From Lysobacterales bacterium (GTDB lineage Bacteria > Pseudomonadota > Gammaproteobacteria > Xanthomonadales > SZUA-38), in NCBI GenBank assembly GCA_028285525.1, contig JANQOZ010000023.1, forward strand, positions 80,955 through 144,954: a stretch of 64,000 nucleotides of DNA, read 5' to 3'. Numbering within the stretch: the first letter of the stretch is position 1; each line of letters starts with the position of its first letter. The position numbers and the translations under genes were made by a program. Below are positions 33,274-42,597 of the stretch, piece by piece. The notes beneath the pieces are model-generated. The model ran no database searches and had not been told where the DNA came from. It was given only the letters and a program-made list of their open reading frames with translations.

Positions 33274-34305
33274 ATGATTTACAGCGTTAGAGCCGGATCA
33301 CTGCACGGCTACGCAGACCTGGTTAGCAGCCTCGGGCAGGATCCGCTGGCGCTGCTGACGGAGACCGGTCTGCCTCGAGAATGCCTGCTGCCCGATCGGG
33401 AGGACGACTACCTGCCGCTGGAGCAGTTTGAGCTTGCGCTGGCGCTCGCGGCCAGCCGCTGCGCCACGGCTGAGTTTGCCGTCATGCTCGGCTCGCGCCA
33501 GCAGCCTCAGGCCTTGCTGGGCGCGCTCGGATACGCGCTTCAGCACTCGTCGACCGCCGGCGCTGCGCTGCAGGAACTGCGGCGCTACTTCTTTTTTCAG
33601 GTCCGCGGCGCCAGGCTCGAACTCGACGCTGACCGCTCCACGGTGAGCTTTTCTTTTGCCCTGGCCGGGAACCCGAGCCTGATGGCCAGTTTCCGGCACT
33701 CGGCCGAACTCTGTCTGGGCGCCGGCCTGTCGCTGATGCGCCAGTTGATCGGCGTTCGCTGGTCGCCGGCGGCGGTGCACTTCTTTCACGAGCCGCCCGA
33801 GCCGAGAGCGGTCCGGGCACGCTACGAGCGGCTGTTTGCCGCGCCGGTCCGTTGGGATCAGCCTGCCAACGCGCTGATCTTTCCGCGTAGCGACCTCGAT
33901 CGCCCACTGGAGTCAGCCGACGCTGGCCTGCAGGCGCTGACCCACCGATACCTCGAACAGCTCCGTCGCGCCTATCAGGATGACTTCAAGGCCCAGACGA
34001 CGTCGATGATTGAACACGCGCTGAAGTCGGGTCGCTGCTCGATCGACGAAGTGGCGGCCCTGAGCGGGATCCATCGCAGGACGCTGCACCGCCGGCTGGC
34101 CGCCGAGGGCGCAAGCTTTCGCGAACTGCTGGATCAGGTGAGGCGGCGGCTGGCGCGCCGCCTCCTGACGACCTCAAAACTCTCCGTCGCGGAGATCGCC
34201 GAATTGGTCGGCTACTCGGAGACGAGCGCGCTTACCCGGGCCTGTCGGCGCTGGTTCGGTTGTTCTCCGCGCGCGCTGCGCCGCAACGCTAAAACCGCCG
34301 AGTGA
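33274..34305 (+). CDS. AraC-family regulator, likely of alkB
   Basis: This is a regulator of 343 aa with an N-terminal arabinose-binding-like (OruR type) ligand domain and a C-terminal AraC DNA-binding domain: two HTHs (SIDEVAALSGIHRRTLHRRL and LSVAEIAELVGYSETSALTR) followed by FGCSPRALRR. Related AraC proteins control alkB in several alkane degraders. I prefer the ATG at 33274 to the in-frame GTG at 33253, because the direct-repeat operator ends at 33250. It is convergent with the mipA gene, overlapping by 17 bases. Confidence 0.9.
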   Translation: MIYSVRAGSLHGYADLVSSLGQDPLALLTETGLPRECLLPDREDDYLPLEQFELALALAASRCATAEFAVMLGSRQQPQALLGALGYALQHSSTAGAALQELRRYFFFQVRGARLELDADRSTVSFSFALAGNPSLMASFRHSAELCLGAGLSLMRQLIGVRWSPAAVHFFHEPPEPRAVRARYERLFAAPVRWDQPANALIFPRSDLDRPLESADAGLQALTHRYLEQLRRAYQDDFKAQTTSMIEHALKSGRCSIDEVAALSGIHRRTLHRRLAAEGASFRELLDQVRRRLARRLLTTSKLSVAEIAELVGYSETSALTRACRRWFGCSPRALRRNAKTAE

Positions 34306-35113
34306 ATGCCGTAATGAAAAACAGCTGGGTTTCGTCCTGGACGACCGGGCTGTCCGCCGGGTCGCCCAGCAGACGACCGCCCCGAAGCAGGCCGGTCCAG
34401 CGCCAGTTCTTCGACACCGGAAGGCTGACAAGACCCTGCAGCGCCAGGCTCTCAAGCCCCGAACCGGCGTCAAAGGCGGTCAGTCCGGAAGTCAGACTTT
34501 CCTGAGCGCTGACGCTGTAAAGGGCGCTGTTGTAACCGCTGTCGCCAAGGCGCACGGTGGGGCCGACGCTCCAGAAGCCACCCCGGCCGATCCGTCCCCG
34601 CCGCGCCGCCGACAAATCCGCGTAAAAACCTTCATGACCGCTGGCGACCGCCTGGGAGAAGGAAGCCTGCAGGCTCCAGGGTCCAGCGCCGTAGCGCACA
34701 TAAGCTCGCGCTTCCAGCGCGGGACCAAAATCCTCCAGGCCGGGCAGGTCCTCGTCGTCCCGATTGGCAAAACCGGGCGCCAGCGCAACTCCGATGTCGA
34801 GGGAACGACTTCCGTCATCGGCGCGTTTGCGCAACAGCCAGGCGCCGATGCCCTGCGGCACGTTGACGAAGTACTTCTCACCGACGCTGTCGACGTAGCG
34901 CAGATCGATATAAGGCACCGGCAGCACGCGGTAGTCTTCCGACCCCTGAAACTCTGGATTGACGATGACGCCCAGACCATATTCAGCGCGCCACCCGGCC
35001 TCGGCCTGCGGTGCGGCTTCAAGCTGCAGCTCAGCCTGAGCACATGCGTTGTGCGCGGCCAGCGCGAGCAGCGCCGCCGAGATCACACGCCAGGTTTTTT
35101 GCGGCAGTTTCAT
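34289..35113 (-). CDS. MipA/OmpV outer membrane protein
   Basis: This is an outer membrane barrel protein of the MipA/OmpV family, 274 aa. It has a signal peptide (cut after NACA), the family opening GWRAEYGLGVIVNPEFQGSE and YRVLPVPYIDLRY, alternating amphipathic strands and a terminal Phe (AFTRRF). A clear AAGGAG site precedes the ATG at 35113; the frame is open to 35320 but without homology. Members scaffold murein enzymes or act as porins; the specific role is unknown. Confidence 0.9.
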   Translation of the reverse strand: MKLPQKTWRVISAALLALAAHNACAQAELQLEAAPQAEAGWRAEYGLGVIVNPEFQGSEDYRVLPVPYIDLRYVDSVGEKYFVNVPQGIGAWLLRKRADDGSRSLDIGVALAPGFANRDDEDLPGLEDFGPALEARAYVRYGAGPWSLQASFSQAVASGHEGFYADLSAARRGRIGRGGFWSVGPTVRLGDSGYNSALYSVSAQESLTSGLTAFDAGSGLESLALQGLVSLPVSKNWRWTGLLRGGRLLGDPADSPVVQDETQLFFITAFTRRF

Positions 35114-35358
35114 AGCCGTCAACTCCTTCACTGTTCGGCCCGGAGGTTGACGCTGGCGCCGCCAATACGCCGTGAAGGCAGGCTGCAGAAAGTGCGGTTT
35201 CGGCACGGAAAAAACTGTGGCCAAGCAAAGTTTTTCTGGCCGAAAGCCCTTGAAAACGCTCAGCAGGAGCGCCCAAATAGGGGATCGAATTGAAAAAGGC
35301 TGAAGCGGCTCCGGCACCACCGATTGGCAGGTCCGCGAGGCGGCTTAGGAAGACAACC

Positions 35359-35736
35359 ATGACGCATCGAAAAACAACAATAACGATAGCCCTGCTGGCC
35401 ACCCTGTCGGTTACTACGGCGTTTGCGCAGGAACCCGCCGTAACGGCCGACAACAACCGGTCGGCGTCGCAGGCTGCGGCACCTCAAACCGCGACCGTCG
35501 ATTCATCGCGTGTCGCTCTCGACAGCGAGGCCGGTCAGCCGCTGCTGGTCATCGACGATCAGTCCGGCACGCTGGGGCGCATCGAGCGACCGGCCCGGCT
35601 GGGCGAACCAAACAGCCTTCAGGCGATGGATCCCACCGAGGTGGGCGTCACCGAATTTGTCAGATTCCAAGACGCCGAAAACCGTCCGCGCCTGCCGCGC
35701 GACGGGGCACGGAATACCGCCCGGCCCAACAACTAG
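35359..35736 (+). CDS. Small exported protein of unknown function
   Basis: This 125-aa protein has a strong signal peptide (MTHRKTTITIALLATLSV, cut after AFA) and a low-complexity, hydrophilic mature part with no cysteine and no recognised motif. The ribosome-binding site AGGA lies upstream of the ATG at 35359. The frame is open further upstream, but the signal peptide fixes this start. Ending ARNTARPNN. No family assignment. Confidence 0.6.
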   Translation: MTHRKTTITIALLATLSVTTAFAQEPAVTADNNRSASQAAAPQTATVDSSRVALDSEAGQPLLVIDDQSGTLGRIERPARLGEPNSLQAMDPTEVGVTEFVRFQDAENRPRLPRDGARNTARPNN

Positions 35737-35769
35737 GCGTCTGATCAGGGCCCGTTCAGCGGCCGCTGA

Positions 35770-36984
35770 CTAGCCCAGCCAGAGCCTCGGTTCGCGATCC
35801 GAATCGGATGACGCTGATCCACTGGCCTGACGCTCGATGCGAGCCGCAAGCTGGCTGAAGAAAAAGTTCTTTCTTGGGCTGGCTGCGTCGGCGGCCTCGA
35901 TGCTGGCACGCGCCTCCTCCAGTCGTCCCAAAGCGAGCAGCGCATAGCCTCTGGACGCCATGACGTGAGGGTCGGTCGGATACTTTTCCGATGCAGCCTC
36001 CAGGACTTCCAGCGCCTCCTGGGGTTGCTGGTTATCGGTAAGACAATACGCCAGCGCCCAGGACTGGTAAGCGCCTGACTCCAGCACAGCCGATCGCCTG
36101 GCGTGCTCGACCGCTCGCGCGTAGTCGCCCAGCTCGTGATAAAACAAGGCGATGTTCGCTTCCGTATACGACTCGTTGTTGCGGCCTTCCTCGAGCGATA
36201 TTTCCCGATAGCGGTTCACCAGGCTCTCGATATCCTCCACCTGACCCGCTGCCGCCTGCGCCATAGCCATACGAAAGAACGTCGAACGCCAGGTCGTCTG
36301 GTTGGCGCGACCGGCCTCTGCCGCCGTCACCGCTTCGGCATAACGTCCGCTGCGGTACAGCGCCTTCGAGTGCAGGTAATAGATCCACGACGCCTCCCAT
36401 CGCGCCGGGTCCGGTTCCACACTTAGCGCCTGCCGGGCCGCCTCGGCACTTTGCTCGAACTGCTCCAGCGTCAGATGTGACGACGCCAGTTCGTACCACG
36501 CCCAGCGGTCGTTCGGATAAGCATCGACCACCCGCCGCCACTGCATCGGCTCATCAGCTTTCTCGTCGTTGACGCGCGCGGCCAGGGCTGCCAGCCAAAG
36601 CTGGTCCCGCGGCGCCAACCGGTCTTTCCCCTGGGTTGCGGCCAACAGATGGGCTTTGGCTTTGTCATATTTCCCCGACTTTCCGAGGGCGTAGACCAAA
36701 AGCAGGTTGGCTTTGGGGTCCTGAGGGTCGTCAGCGACAACCGCATCGAGGGCCGCTACGGCATCGGGATAGGCATAGCGATTGGGCGCATCAAACAGAA
36801 GCCGGCTGGCGTTATCGAGCCCGCCGAGGGTGGCTGCGTCGGTCGACTGTTCTGCGGCCTTCGTCCCCGCGCCGGTTTCCTCGCGGTTGGTACCCTGTTC
36901 AGCGGCCGGGTGGCAGCCAGCCGCCAGCATTGCCGTTGCCGCCAGCAGGAAAGTCCTGGATACAAGCTTTTTGAGGAGATTCAT
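35770..36984 (-). CDS. TPR-repeat lipoprotein
   Basis: This is a lipid-anchored protein of 404 aa with lipobox MLAAGC after a basic N-terminus, an Ala/Thr-rich linker, and then a solenoid of tetratricopeptide-like repeats (for example AVAALDAVVADDPQDPKANL, YALGKSGKYDKAKAHLLAAT, YPTDPHVMASRGYALLALGR). Such proteins are scaffolds for envelope complexes. I use the ATG at 36984 rather than the in-frame TTG at 36996. No partner is evident from the neighbours. Confidence 0.75.
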   Translation of the reverse strand: MNLLKKLVSRTFLLAATAMLAAGCHPAAEQGTNREETGAGTKAAEQSTDAATLGGLDNASRLLFDAPNRYAYPDAVAALDAVVADDPQDPKANLLLVYALGKSGKYDKAKAHLLAATQGKDRLAPRDQLWLAALAARVNDEKADEPMQWRRVVDAYPNDRWAWYELASSHLTLEQFEQSAEAARQALSVEPDPARWEASWIYYLHSKALYRSGRYAEAVTAAEAGRANQTTWRSTFFRMAMAQAAAGQVEDIESLVNRYREISLEEGRNNESYTEANIALFYHELGDYARAVEHARRSAVLESGAYQSWALAYCLTDNQQPQEALEVLEAASEKYPTDPHVMASRGYALLALGRLEEARASIEAADAASPRKNFFFSQLAARIERQASGSASSDSDREPRLWLG

Positions 36985-37157
36985 TAGATGCACCAAGCAG
37001 AAGGACTATCGTGAATATACCCGACCGCGCCGGTTCTGACACAACGGACTCCAGCCCGGCCACCGGTCACGTGTAAGCGCCAAAATCTCGGCAATAACCT
37101 GGCAAAACGTCCAATTAATTCGGACACGAAGCGCAGCCTTTGGCATACTCAGGACCG

Positions 37158-37739
37158 ATGTTCCCCAGACTCTTTGCCGCCGTCACGGCGGCCCTGTTCC
37201 TCGCCATGCCCGCGCACCGCCCGGCGGCTTTCGCCAGCGGCCCCGGCACCTGCATTGCCGAAGCCAGCGCCATCACCGGCATGGGCTCGAGGACGCGGAA
37301 TCTGCCGGGCGCAGGTCCGTTTCAGCTGATGTTCGACATGGGCGGCACCACCTACATCCCTGGCGAGGTGCACATGATTTCGGTCTTCGCCACCGACGCC
37401 TCGGAGTTCAACGGATTCCTTGTCTACGGCGAGACCACCATGGGCGCCCGGGTCGGCACCTTCGACAAGAGCGACAACAACATCGGCTCACCGGTTGTGA
37501 CCTGCCCGGATTCCCCGGAGGCTACGGCTTCCCACACAAGCCTCGGGCCGACGGCCGTCACGGAGATCATCATTCCGTGGACGGCGCCGGCCAGCGATGT
37601 TGGCACGATCGACCTGCGCTCAATTGTGCTCAGCGGTGCCCGGAGATCGCGGGATGACCAGGAGTTTTTCTTTCCGACCGTGCTAACGCTCACGCCCGGT
37701 GCTCCCGACGTTGTCTTCGGCGATGGCTTCGAACTTTAG
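37158..37739 (+). CDS. Secreted Reeler-domain protein with DGFE tail
   Basis: This is a secreted protein of 193 aa with a signal peptide (about residues 1-27), then a single domain resembling the Reeler fold (YIPGEVHMISVF, FNGFLVYGE, VGTFDKSD, HTSLGPTAVTEIIIPWTAP). Cys pairs (GTCIAEA and VTCPDSP) could form a disulfide. It ends in VFGDGFEL, the same DGFE motif found inside the protein at 42598. The frame opens at 37140, but the ATG at 37158 begins the signal peptide. Function unknown. Confidence 0.7.
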   Translation: MFPRLFAAVTAALFLAMPAHRPAAFASGPGTCIAEASAITGMGSRTRNLPGAGPFQLMFDMGGTTYIPGEVHMISVFATDASEFNGFLVYGETTMGARVGTFDKSDNNIGSPVVTCPDSPEATASHTSLGPTAVTEIIIPWTAPASDVGTIDLRSIVLSGARRSRDDQEFFFPTVLTLTPGAPDVVFGDGFEL

Positions 37740-37757
37740 TGGAGTGGACTTAGGCTC

Positions 37758-38516
37758 ATGAATGTATCGCTCGATGGCCAGACCGCGCTGATCACCGGAG
37801 CCAGTTCGGGCATCGGTCGCGGAGTCGCGCTCGCGATGGCGGCCGCCGGCGCCAACGTCGCCGTCAATTACCCAACCGCCGAACAGCAGGCTCAGGCCCA
37901 GGCTGTCTGCGATGAGATCGGCACCCTGGGTGGCCGATCCGCTGCCTTTGAAGCCGACGTCAGCGATGAAGCCGCGGTTGGGCGACTCGTCGACGAGGTC
38001 ACGGCAGAGCTGGGCGCTATCGACATCCTGGTGAACAACGCGGGCATCGCCAACGCGGCGCCGGTGCATAAGATGTCGGTCGACCAGTGGGACCAACTGA
38101 TCGCAATTCACCTGCGCGGTGTTTTCCTGGCGACACGGAGCGTGCTGCCCGGTATGTACGAGCGCGGGCGGGGTCGGATCATCAGCACCGCTTCGCAGCT
38201 CGCCTACAAAGGTGCCGCCGGCTTTGCGCACTACACGGCGGCCAAAGGCGGAATCATCGGTTTCACCCGCTCCCTGGCTCTTGAGCTTGCAGACAGCGGC
38301 ATTACCGCCAACTGCGTTGCGCCGGGCGCCACCGACACCCCGATGCTAGCCGACGTGCCGCCGGACATCCTGGAACAGGTCCGCCAGGCGATCCCGGTTA
38401 AACGGATCGCCGCGGTGAGCGACATTGTTCCCAGCTACGTTTTCCTGGCCTCCGACGCGGGGCGTCACTACCAGGGGCAGTGCCTCAGCCCAAACGGCGG
38501 GGACGTCTTTCTGTAG
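37758..38516 (+). CDS. FabG-like short-chain dehydrogenase
   Basis: This is a cytoplasmic SDR of 252 aa with all classical motifs: TALITGASSGIGRG, LVNNAGIAN, a Ser in ISTASQLAY, and HYTAAKGG as the YxxxK site. The Arg-free cofactor pocket with YPTAEQQ after the second strand suggests NADP(H) or NAD(H) without a firm choice. It resembles glucose 1-dehydrogenase or 3-oxoacyl reductases; substrate is unknown. It follows the Reeler gene by 18 bases and may be cotranscribed with it. Confidence 0.85.
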   Translation: MNVSLDGQTALITGASSGIGRGVALAMAAAGANVAVNYPTAEQQAQAQAVCDEIGTLGGRSAAFEADVSDEAAVGRLVDEVTAELGAIDILVNNAGIANAAPVHKMSVDQWDQLIAIHLRGVFLATRSVLPGMYERGRGRIISTASQLAYKGAAGFAHYTAAKGGIIGFTRSLALELADSGITANCVAPGATDTPMLADVPPDILEQVRQAIPVKRIAAVSDIVPSYVFLASDAGRHYQGQCLSPNGGDVFL

Positions 38517-38595
38517 GCACCGCAGCCACGCCTTGCGCCGGGTTGGGCCGCGCCGGATACTGACGTTCGGCCCGAACCGCAAGGACCCAGACCCC

Positions 38596-39285
38596 ATGCT
38601 TTTGAGAACCTGTGTACTGAGCCTGGCCCTATTGGGCGTGAGCTTTGCCGAAACGTCGACCGAGAAAGCGGCGCTGCTGGCCTTGCTGGAGGCGCATCCG
38701 GCAGGACAGCCGGTGTCGGAAGCTGTGGCAGCCCGCATCGACGAGGCCGCCAGCGCTCTGGAGGCGACGGCGCCGACGCCGGCGCTGGTCGATCAAATCG
38801 CCACGGTCAGCGGTCTCTGGACCAACCTATACAGCAGCCAGGGAATCGTCGGCGAGATCGATCTGAAGTTTATGACCCGAACGCTGCCGGGTGGCGGGCA
38901 GAAAGGCGGCAAAGCGAGATCGCTGACGGTGCTGCAGGAGCTACTGCCGGAGCAGCGCTTCTACCGCAACATGATGAACATGGTCACGAGCGACGGTGAA
39001 GTTCCGTTCTTATACATCGCAACCGCCGATCTGGGTCTCTCAACATCGGTCGGCAACGACCTGGAAGTGGCCTTCCACACGATCACCTTCGCCCCCGCCA
39101 GCGCCGACGTCTCGCTGAGCCAGCTGCGACAGGCGCTGGGGCTGGCCGAAGACAGCCCGCTGTCGATCAGCGTTCCGCAGGACCCGAAGCGACCGCCGTC
39201 CACCTCCAGGGTGACCTACCTGGATGAGGATCTGAGGATCAACCGCGGCAAAGACTACGTCGCGATCCTCCGCAAGGTGCGTTAG
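38596..39285 (+). CDS. PAP/fibrillin-domain exported protein
   Basis: This protein of 229 aa has a signal peptide (about 1-19, MLLRTCVLSLALLGVSFA) and a domain resembling the PAP/fibrillin lipid-associated family of plastids and cyanobacteria: a helical start (STEKAALLALLEAHPAG), the VSGLWTNLYSS box, and a terminal LDEDLRINRGKDYVAILRKV. PAP domains are lipocalin-like and may bind lipids. Its presence as an exported protein in a non-photosynthetic proteobacterium is unusual. The ATG at 38596 begins the signal peptide; upstream in-frame sequence lies inside the SDR gene. Confidence 0.7.
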   Translation: MLLRTCVLSLALLGVSFAETSTEKAALLALLEAHPAGQPVSEAVAARIDEAASALEATAPTPALVDQIATVSGLWTNLYSSQGIVGEIDLKFMTRTLPGGGQKGGKARSLTVLQELLPEQRFYRNMMNMVTSDGEVPFLYIATADLGLSTSVGNDLEVAFHTITFAPASADVSLSQLRQALGLAEDSPLSISVPQDPKRPPSTSRVTYLDEDLRINRGKDYVAILRKVR

Positions 39286-39302
39286 CTCGCGCCAATGCCC
39301 TG

Positions 39303-40133
39303 CTAGTGCATCTCCTCACCGCCGCTGACGTTCATCGCCTCACCGGTGATGTACGACGCGTCGTCTGAGCAAAGAAACGCGGTGGCGTTGGCGGTGTCAT
39401 CTACGAGCCCGACTCGCCCCAGCGGAATCCGCTGTCGCAGGCCCGCCCGATATTCCTCGACGGTCACGCCTCGATAGCGAGCGAAGTACTCATTTTGCTT
39501 GGCCCCCAGACCCGTCGTGACGTGATTGGGGCAAACCGCGTTGACCGTGATCTGATCTTTGGCAAGCTCGATGGCCGTGGCTCGGGTCAGGCCCACCATG
39601 CCATGTTTCGACGCCACGTAGGCCGGCAGGTGCGGAAAGCCCGACTTGGCCGCCTGGCTGGCGATGTTCACGATCCGGCCGCCGTCACCCTGCTTACGCA
39701 TCTGGATGGCCGCCGCTTTGGTGCACAAAAACGCGCCGGTGAGATTGATGTCGATCACCAGCCGCCAGTTCTCGGCGGTGACTTCCTCCAGCGGCTGCAT
39801 CATGTATCCAACACCCGCGTTGTTCACCATGATGTCGAGCCGTCCAAACTCGCTGACGGTCGTTTCGATCAGGCGATTGATCTGCGCCTCATCGCGGACA
39901 TCGCAAGCAACCGTGATGGCTTTGGCGCCGGCGTCTCTCAGCTCCTGGGCGATCGCCTCCATCTCCTCGGAGGCCCCGACGTTATCGGCTGACAGCACAC
40001 CCTCGGTTCGGCCGATATCGCTGACGACAACAGCCGCACCTTCGTCCGCCAGCCGCTTGAGAATGCCCTGCCCCAGCCCCTCTTTACGACCGGACCCGGT
40101 GCAGATCGCCACCTTGCCTTTGAGCGAACTCAT
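39303..40133 (-). CDS. SDR family oxidoreductase
   Basis: This is a short-chain dehydrogenase of 276 aa with CTGSGRKEGLGQG (a variant glycine-rich motif with a charged insertion), DIMVNNAGVG, NIASQAAK and AYVASKHG as the active-site motif. It is translationally coupled to the upstream HapK-like gene by an ATGA overlap, so the two probably act in one pathway, facing the divergent ene-reductase gene. It is similar to the 3-oxoacyl reductase/glucose dehydrogenase type; substrate not predictable. Confidence 0.88.
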   Translation of the reverse strand: MSSLKGKVAICTGSGRKEGLGQGILKRLADEGAAVVVSDIGRTEGVLSADNVGASEEMEAIAQELRDAGAKAITVACDVRDEAQINRLIETTVSEFGRLDIMVNNAGVGYMMQPLEEVTAENWRLVIDINLTGAFLCTKAAAIQMRKQGDGGRIVNIASQAAKSGFPHLPAYVASKHGMVGLTRATAIELAKDQITVNAVCPNHVTTGLGAKQNEYFARYRGVTVEEYRAGLRQRIPLGRVGLVDDTANATAFLCSDDASYITGEAMNVSGGEEMH

Positions 40134-40447
40134 GTGTCCAGGCTCTCGCACAGCATGAAGGTTGGTCCATCAGCGAAGGCCTGGAATTCGCCGGCAACTT
40201 TACGCATGGTGTCGGTCGCACATTCGGCGCCAAACTTTTCCATGTCAGAGATCTGGATGAGCTCCACGTATTGATAGGGGGCGGCCTTGCCGTCCTTGCC
40301 CAGCAAGCCCGTGGTACGGAAGGCGTCAAACCCGTCGACCCCGTCAAGCCCGCGGACCGTCGGCAGATCGGTGCTGCGCGCCCACGCCTCATAGGCCTCG
40401 CGGCTCGCGTCATCCTTCAAATTGAACAGCACAACAATGGTGGTCAT
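40130..40447 (-). CDS. RedY/HapK-like ferredoxin-fold protein
   Basis: This 105-aa protein (dimeric alpha-beta barrel type) closely matches the small proteins annotated RedY/HapK, named after prodiginine gene clusters: TIVVLFNLKDDASREAYEAW, ARSTDLPTVRGL, DGFDAFRTTGLLG and YQYVELIQISDMEKFG. The biochemical role of the family is unsettled, and no other prodiginine genes are present here. AAGGAG precedes the ATG at 40447, and the stop overlaps the SDR start. It is likely coupled to oxidoreductase work with its neighbours. Confidence 0.8.
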   Translation of the reverse strand: MTTIVVLFNLKDDASREAYEAWARSTDLPTVRGLDGVDGFDAFRTTGLLGKDGKAAPYQYVELIQISDMEKFGAECATDTMRKVAGEFQAFADGPTFMLCESLDT

Positions 40448-40517
40448 GAATGGCTCCTTGATCGGGGGCCGTAAATTTACCACGCATTGACAGCCCAACG
40501 TGGCAGAATCCCCACCC

Positions 40518-42494
40518 ATGAGCGAAACCATTTACCCAACACTCTTCAGCCCGCTGGACCTGTCCGGACAGCGGCTGCGCAACCGTCTGGCCCACGCGTC
40601 GATTCTGACCCGAATGGTGCGGGATGGGCGCCCCGGCGAAGCCATGCTCAACTACCTCGGCGCGAGGGCCCGGGGCGGTACGGGCATGATCGTGACCGAG
40701 CCACTGGCCATGACCCGACACAATCCCGATGCGGGCAAGCTGCGGGCCTATGACGACGTAGCCCTGGGCGGCCTCAAGCAGGTTGCGGATGCTGTAGAGT
40801 CAGCGGACACGCGCCTGCTCGGACAGATCCAGGACCCGGGTCGCGGCAGGCACGCCGTCGGCCGTAACGACTCAGCGATCAGCGCGACGGCGCTGCCGGA
40901 CGATCTCAGCTGGACCGTACCCCGTGCACTGACCGAACAGGAGATCCGAGACCTGATCGAGCAATGGGCCGAGTCGAGTCGCCGGCTCCAGCAGGCGGGT
41001 TTTTCCGGCGTCGAGATATCGGCCGGCCACGGGCACATCTTTCACCAGTTCCTGTCACCGTGGAGCAACCGTCGGGACGACCACTACGGTGGGGACAACG
41101 AACGGCGCTGCCGTTTGATCATCGAGCTGATGCAGGCCGTCCGTCAGAGCTGCGGCGACAATTTTATTATCGGCGTTAAGCTGCCCGGCAACGACGGGGT
41201 TCCCGGCAGCATCGACCTTGAGCAGGCCTCAGCGATTGCGGCTGAGGTCGCCGCCAGCGGCGTCGCCAGCTACTGGACCTTTTGCTGGGGCGCTCACGCC
41301 AACTCGCTGTATCAGCATCTGCCGGATGCGCACGGCGAACGCCATCCGTACCTCGACGCAATCCGTGATCTGCGCCAGGCCCGGCCAGAAATCCCGACCG
41401 GTGCCATCGGCTACATGACCGATCCCAACGAGTGCGAGAAAGCGCTGACCGACGGAACAGCCGACATCGCCTTTCTCGGACGGCCACTGATCACGGACCC
41501 GGCTTTCGGCAACAAGGCGGAGCATGGTCTGGAGGCGACCATTCGCTACTGCGTGTCCTGCAACACCTGCTGGCGCGCCATCATCGAAGGCAACCTGCTG
41601 CGCTGCGACAACAATCCTCGCGTCGGGGAGCCGGATGAGGAGGTCTGGGAGCCAGCGCCGGCGGCAATTACCAAGAAGGTTGTCGTGGTTGGTGCCGGCA
41701 TCGCCGGACTCGAGGCGGCACACGTGGCCGCAGCCAGAGGACATCAGGTCACGGTGTTCGGCACCTCCGACGAGTTCGGCGGCAAGACCCGGGTCCACGC
41801 GGAGCTCCCCGGTGGAGAAAACCTCAGCAGCATCTACGACTATCAATATCTCCAGGGCCAGCGCTCGGGGGTAACCTTTCACTTCGACGGCAAGGCCTCC
41901 GCCGAGCAGGTCAAAGCGCTGGAGCCTGACGTTGTTCTACTCGCCACCGGCTCCACCACCACCCTGCCCCATTGGCTCGACGAGGAGTGGGCTGAGATGA
42001 TCCCGGACGTCCGGGAACTGGCGACGCAGATGCTGGCACGACCAACCCCCACCGACGGCACGCTCGTGCTTGTGGACTGCGACCACACGGAGATGACTTA
42101 CGCGGCCGCCGAGCTGTTTGCCGGCCTGTTCGAAAAGGTGGTGCTGGTGACGCCGCGGGAGCGCTTTGCGTCGGACGTATCCCTGATCAACCGTCAGGGA
42201 ATCTACCAGCGGCTCCATGACAAGGGCATTGAGCTGCTCACCTGCCTTGAGCCGGTGAATCTCGACGATCTTGGGGAAGCGCAGCTCGCCCTGCGCAACG
42301 TCTACAACCAGCGCGAGCAGATGGTGGAAGACGTGGTAGCAATCACGTACGCCGGCCCGCGCCAGCCCAACCTGGAACTGCTGGCGCCGCTCGAGGAAGC
42401 GGGGATCGAGGTTTTGCGGGTAGGCGATGCCGCTGCCCCCCGCGGCGTGATGGCCGCCACCGGCGAAGGACACCGGGTGGGCAGCGCGCTTTAG
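40518..42494 (+). CDS. FMN/Fe-S/FAD ene-reductase (DCR/TMADH type)
   Basis: This is an NADH:flavin oxidoreductase of the old yellow enzyme superfamily, 658 aa. The N-terminal TIM barrel has RLRNRLAHAS and VEISAGHGHIFHQFLSP with the His pair of the active site and SNRRDDHYGG. A [4Fe-4S] cluster sits on Cys345, 348, 351 and 363 (C-x2-C-x2-C-x11-C). The C-terminal FAD/NAD domain has VVVVGAGIAGLEAAHVAAA. Relatives are 2,4-dienoyl-CoA reductase and trimethylamine/dimethylamine dehydrogenase. It is divergent from the HapK-SDR pair, which suggests a shared catabolic or biosynthetic unit. The GTG at 40500 is an alternative start. Confidence 0.9.
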   Translation: MSETIYPTLFSPLDLSGQRLRNRLAHASILTRMVRDGRPGEAMLNYLGARARGGTGMIVTEPLAMTRHNPDAGKLRAYDDVALGGLKQVADAVESADTRLLGQIQDPGRGRHAVGRNDSAISATALPDDLSWTVPRALTEQEIRDLIEQWAESSRRLQQAGFSGVEISAGHGHIFHQFLSPWSNRRDDHYGGDNERRCRLIIELMQAVRQSCGDNFIIGVKLPGNDGVPGSIDLEQASAIAAEVAASGVASYWTFCWGAHANSLYQHLPDAHGERHPYLDAIRDLRQARPEIPTGAIGYMTDPNECEKALTDGTADIAFLGRPLITDPAFGNKAEHGLEATIRYCVSCNTCWRAIIEGNLLRCDNNPRVGEPDEEVWEPAPAAITKKVVVVGAGIAGLEAAHVAAARGHQVTVFGTSDEFGGKTRVHAELPGGENLSSIYDYQYLQGQRSGVTFHFDGKASAEQVKALEPDVVLLATGSTTTLPHWLDEEWAEMIPDVRELATQMLARPTPTDGTLVLVDCDHTEMTYAAAELFAGLFEKVVLVTPRERFASDVSLINRQGIYQRLHDKGIELLTCLEPVNLDDLGEAQLALRNVYNQREQMVEDVVAITYAGPRQPNLELLAPLEEAGIEVLRVGDAAAPRGVMAATGEGHRVGSAL

Positions 42495-42539
42495 GCTGCG
42501 TCGCCGAGACCAGAAAAAGGCCTAGGCGCCCAGCAGGTG

Positions 42540-42560
42540 GCGCAGTTTTGCGCGTTTTTT
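42540..42560 (+). terminator. Short intrinsic terminator after ene-reductase
   Basis: A GCGCA-GTTT-TGCGC hairpin (5-bp stem) is followed by one G and six T (42555-42560), 45 bases after the stop of the ene-reductase. The stem is short, so it is a modest candidate. Confidence 0.5.
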
Positions 42561-42597
42561 CGCATGTCGCTGATAACCACAGCAATGGATCAGCGAA

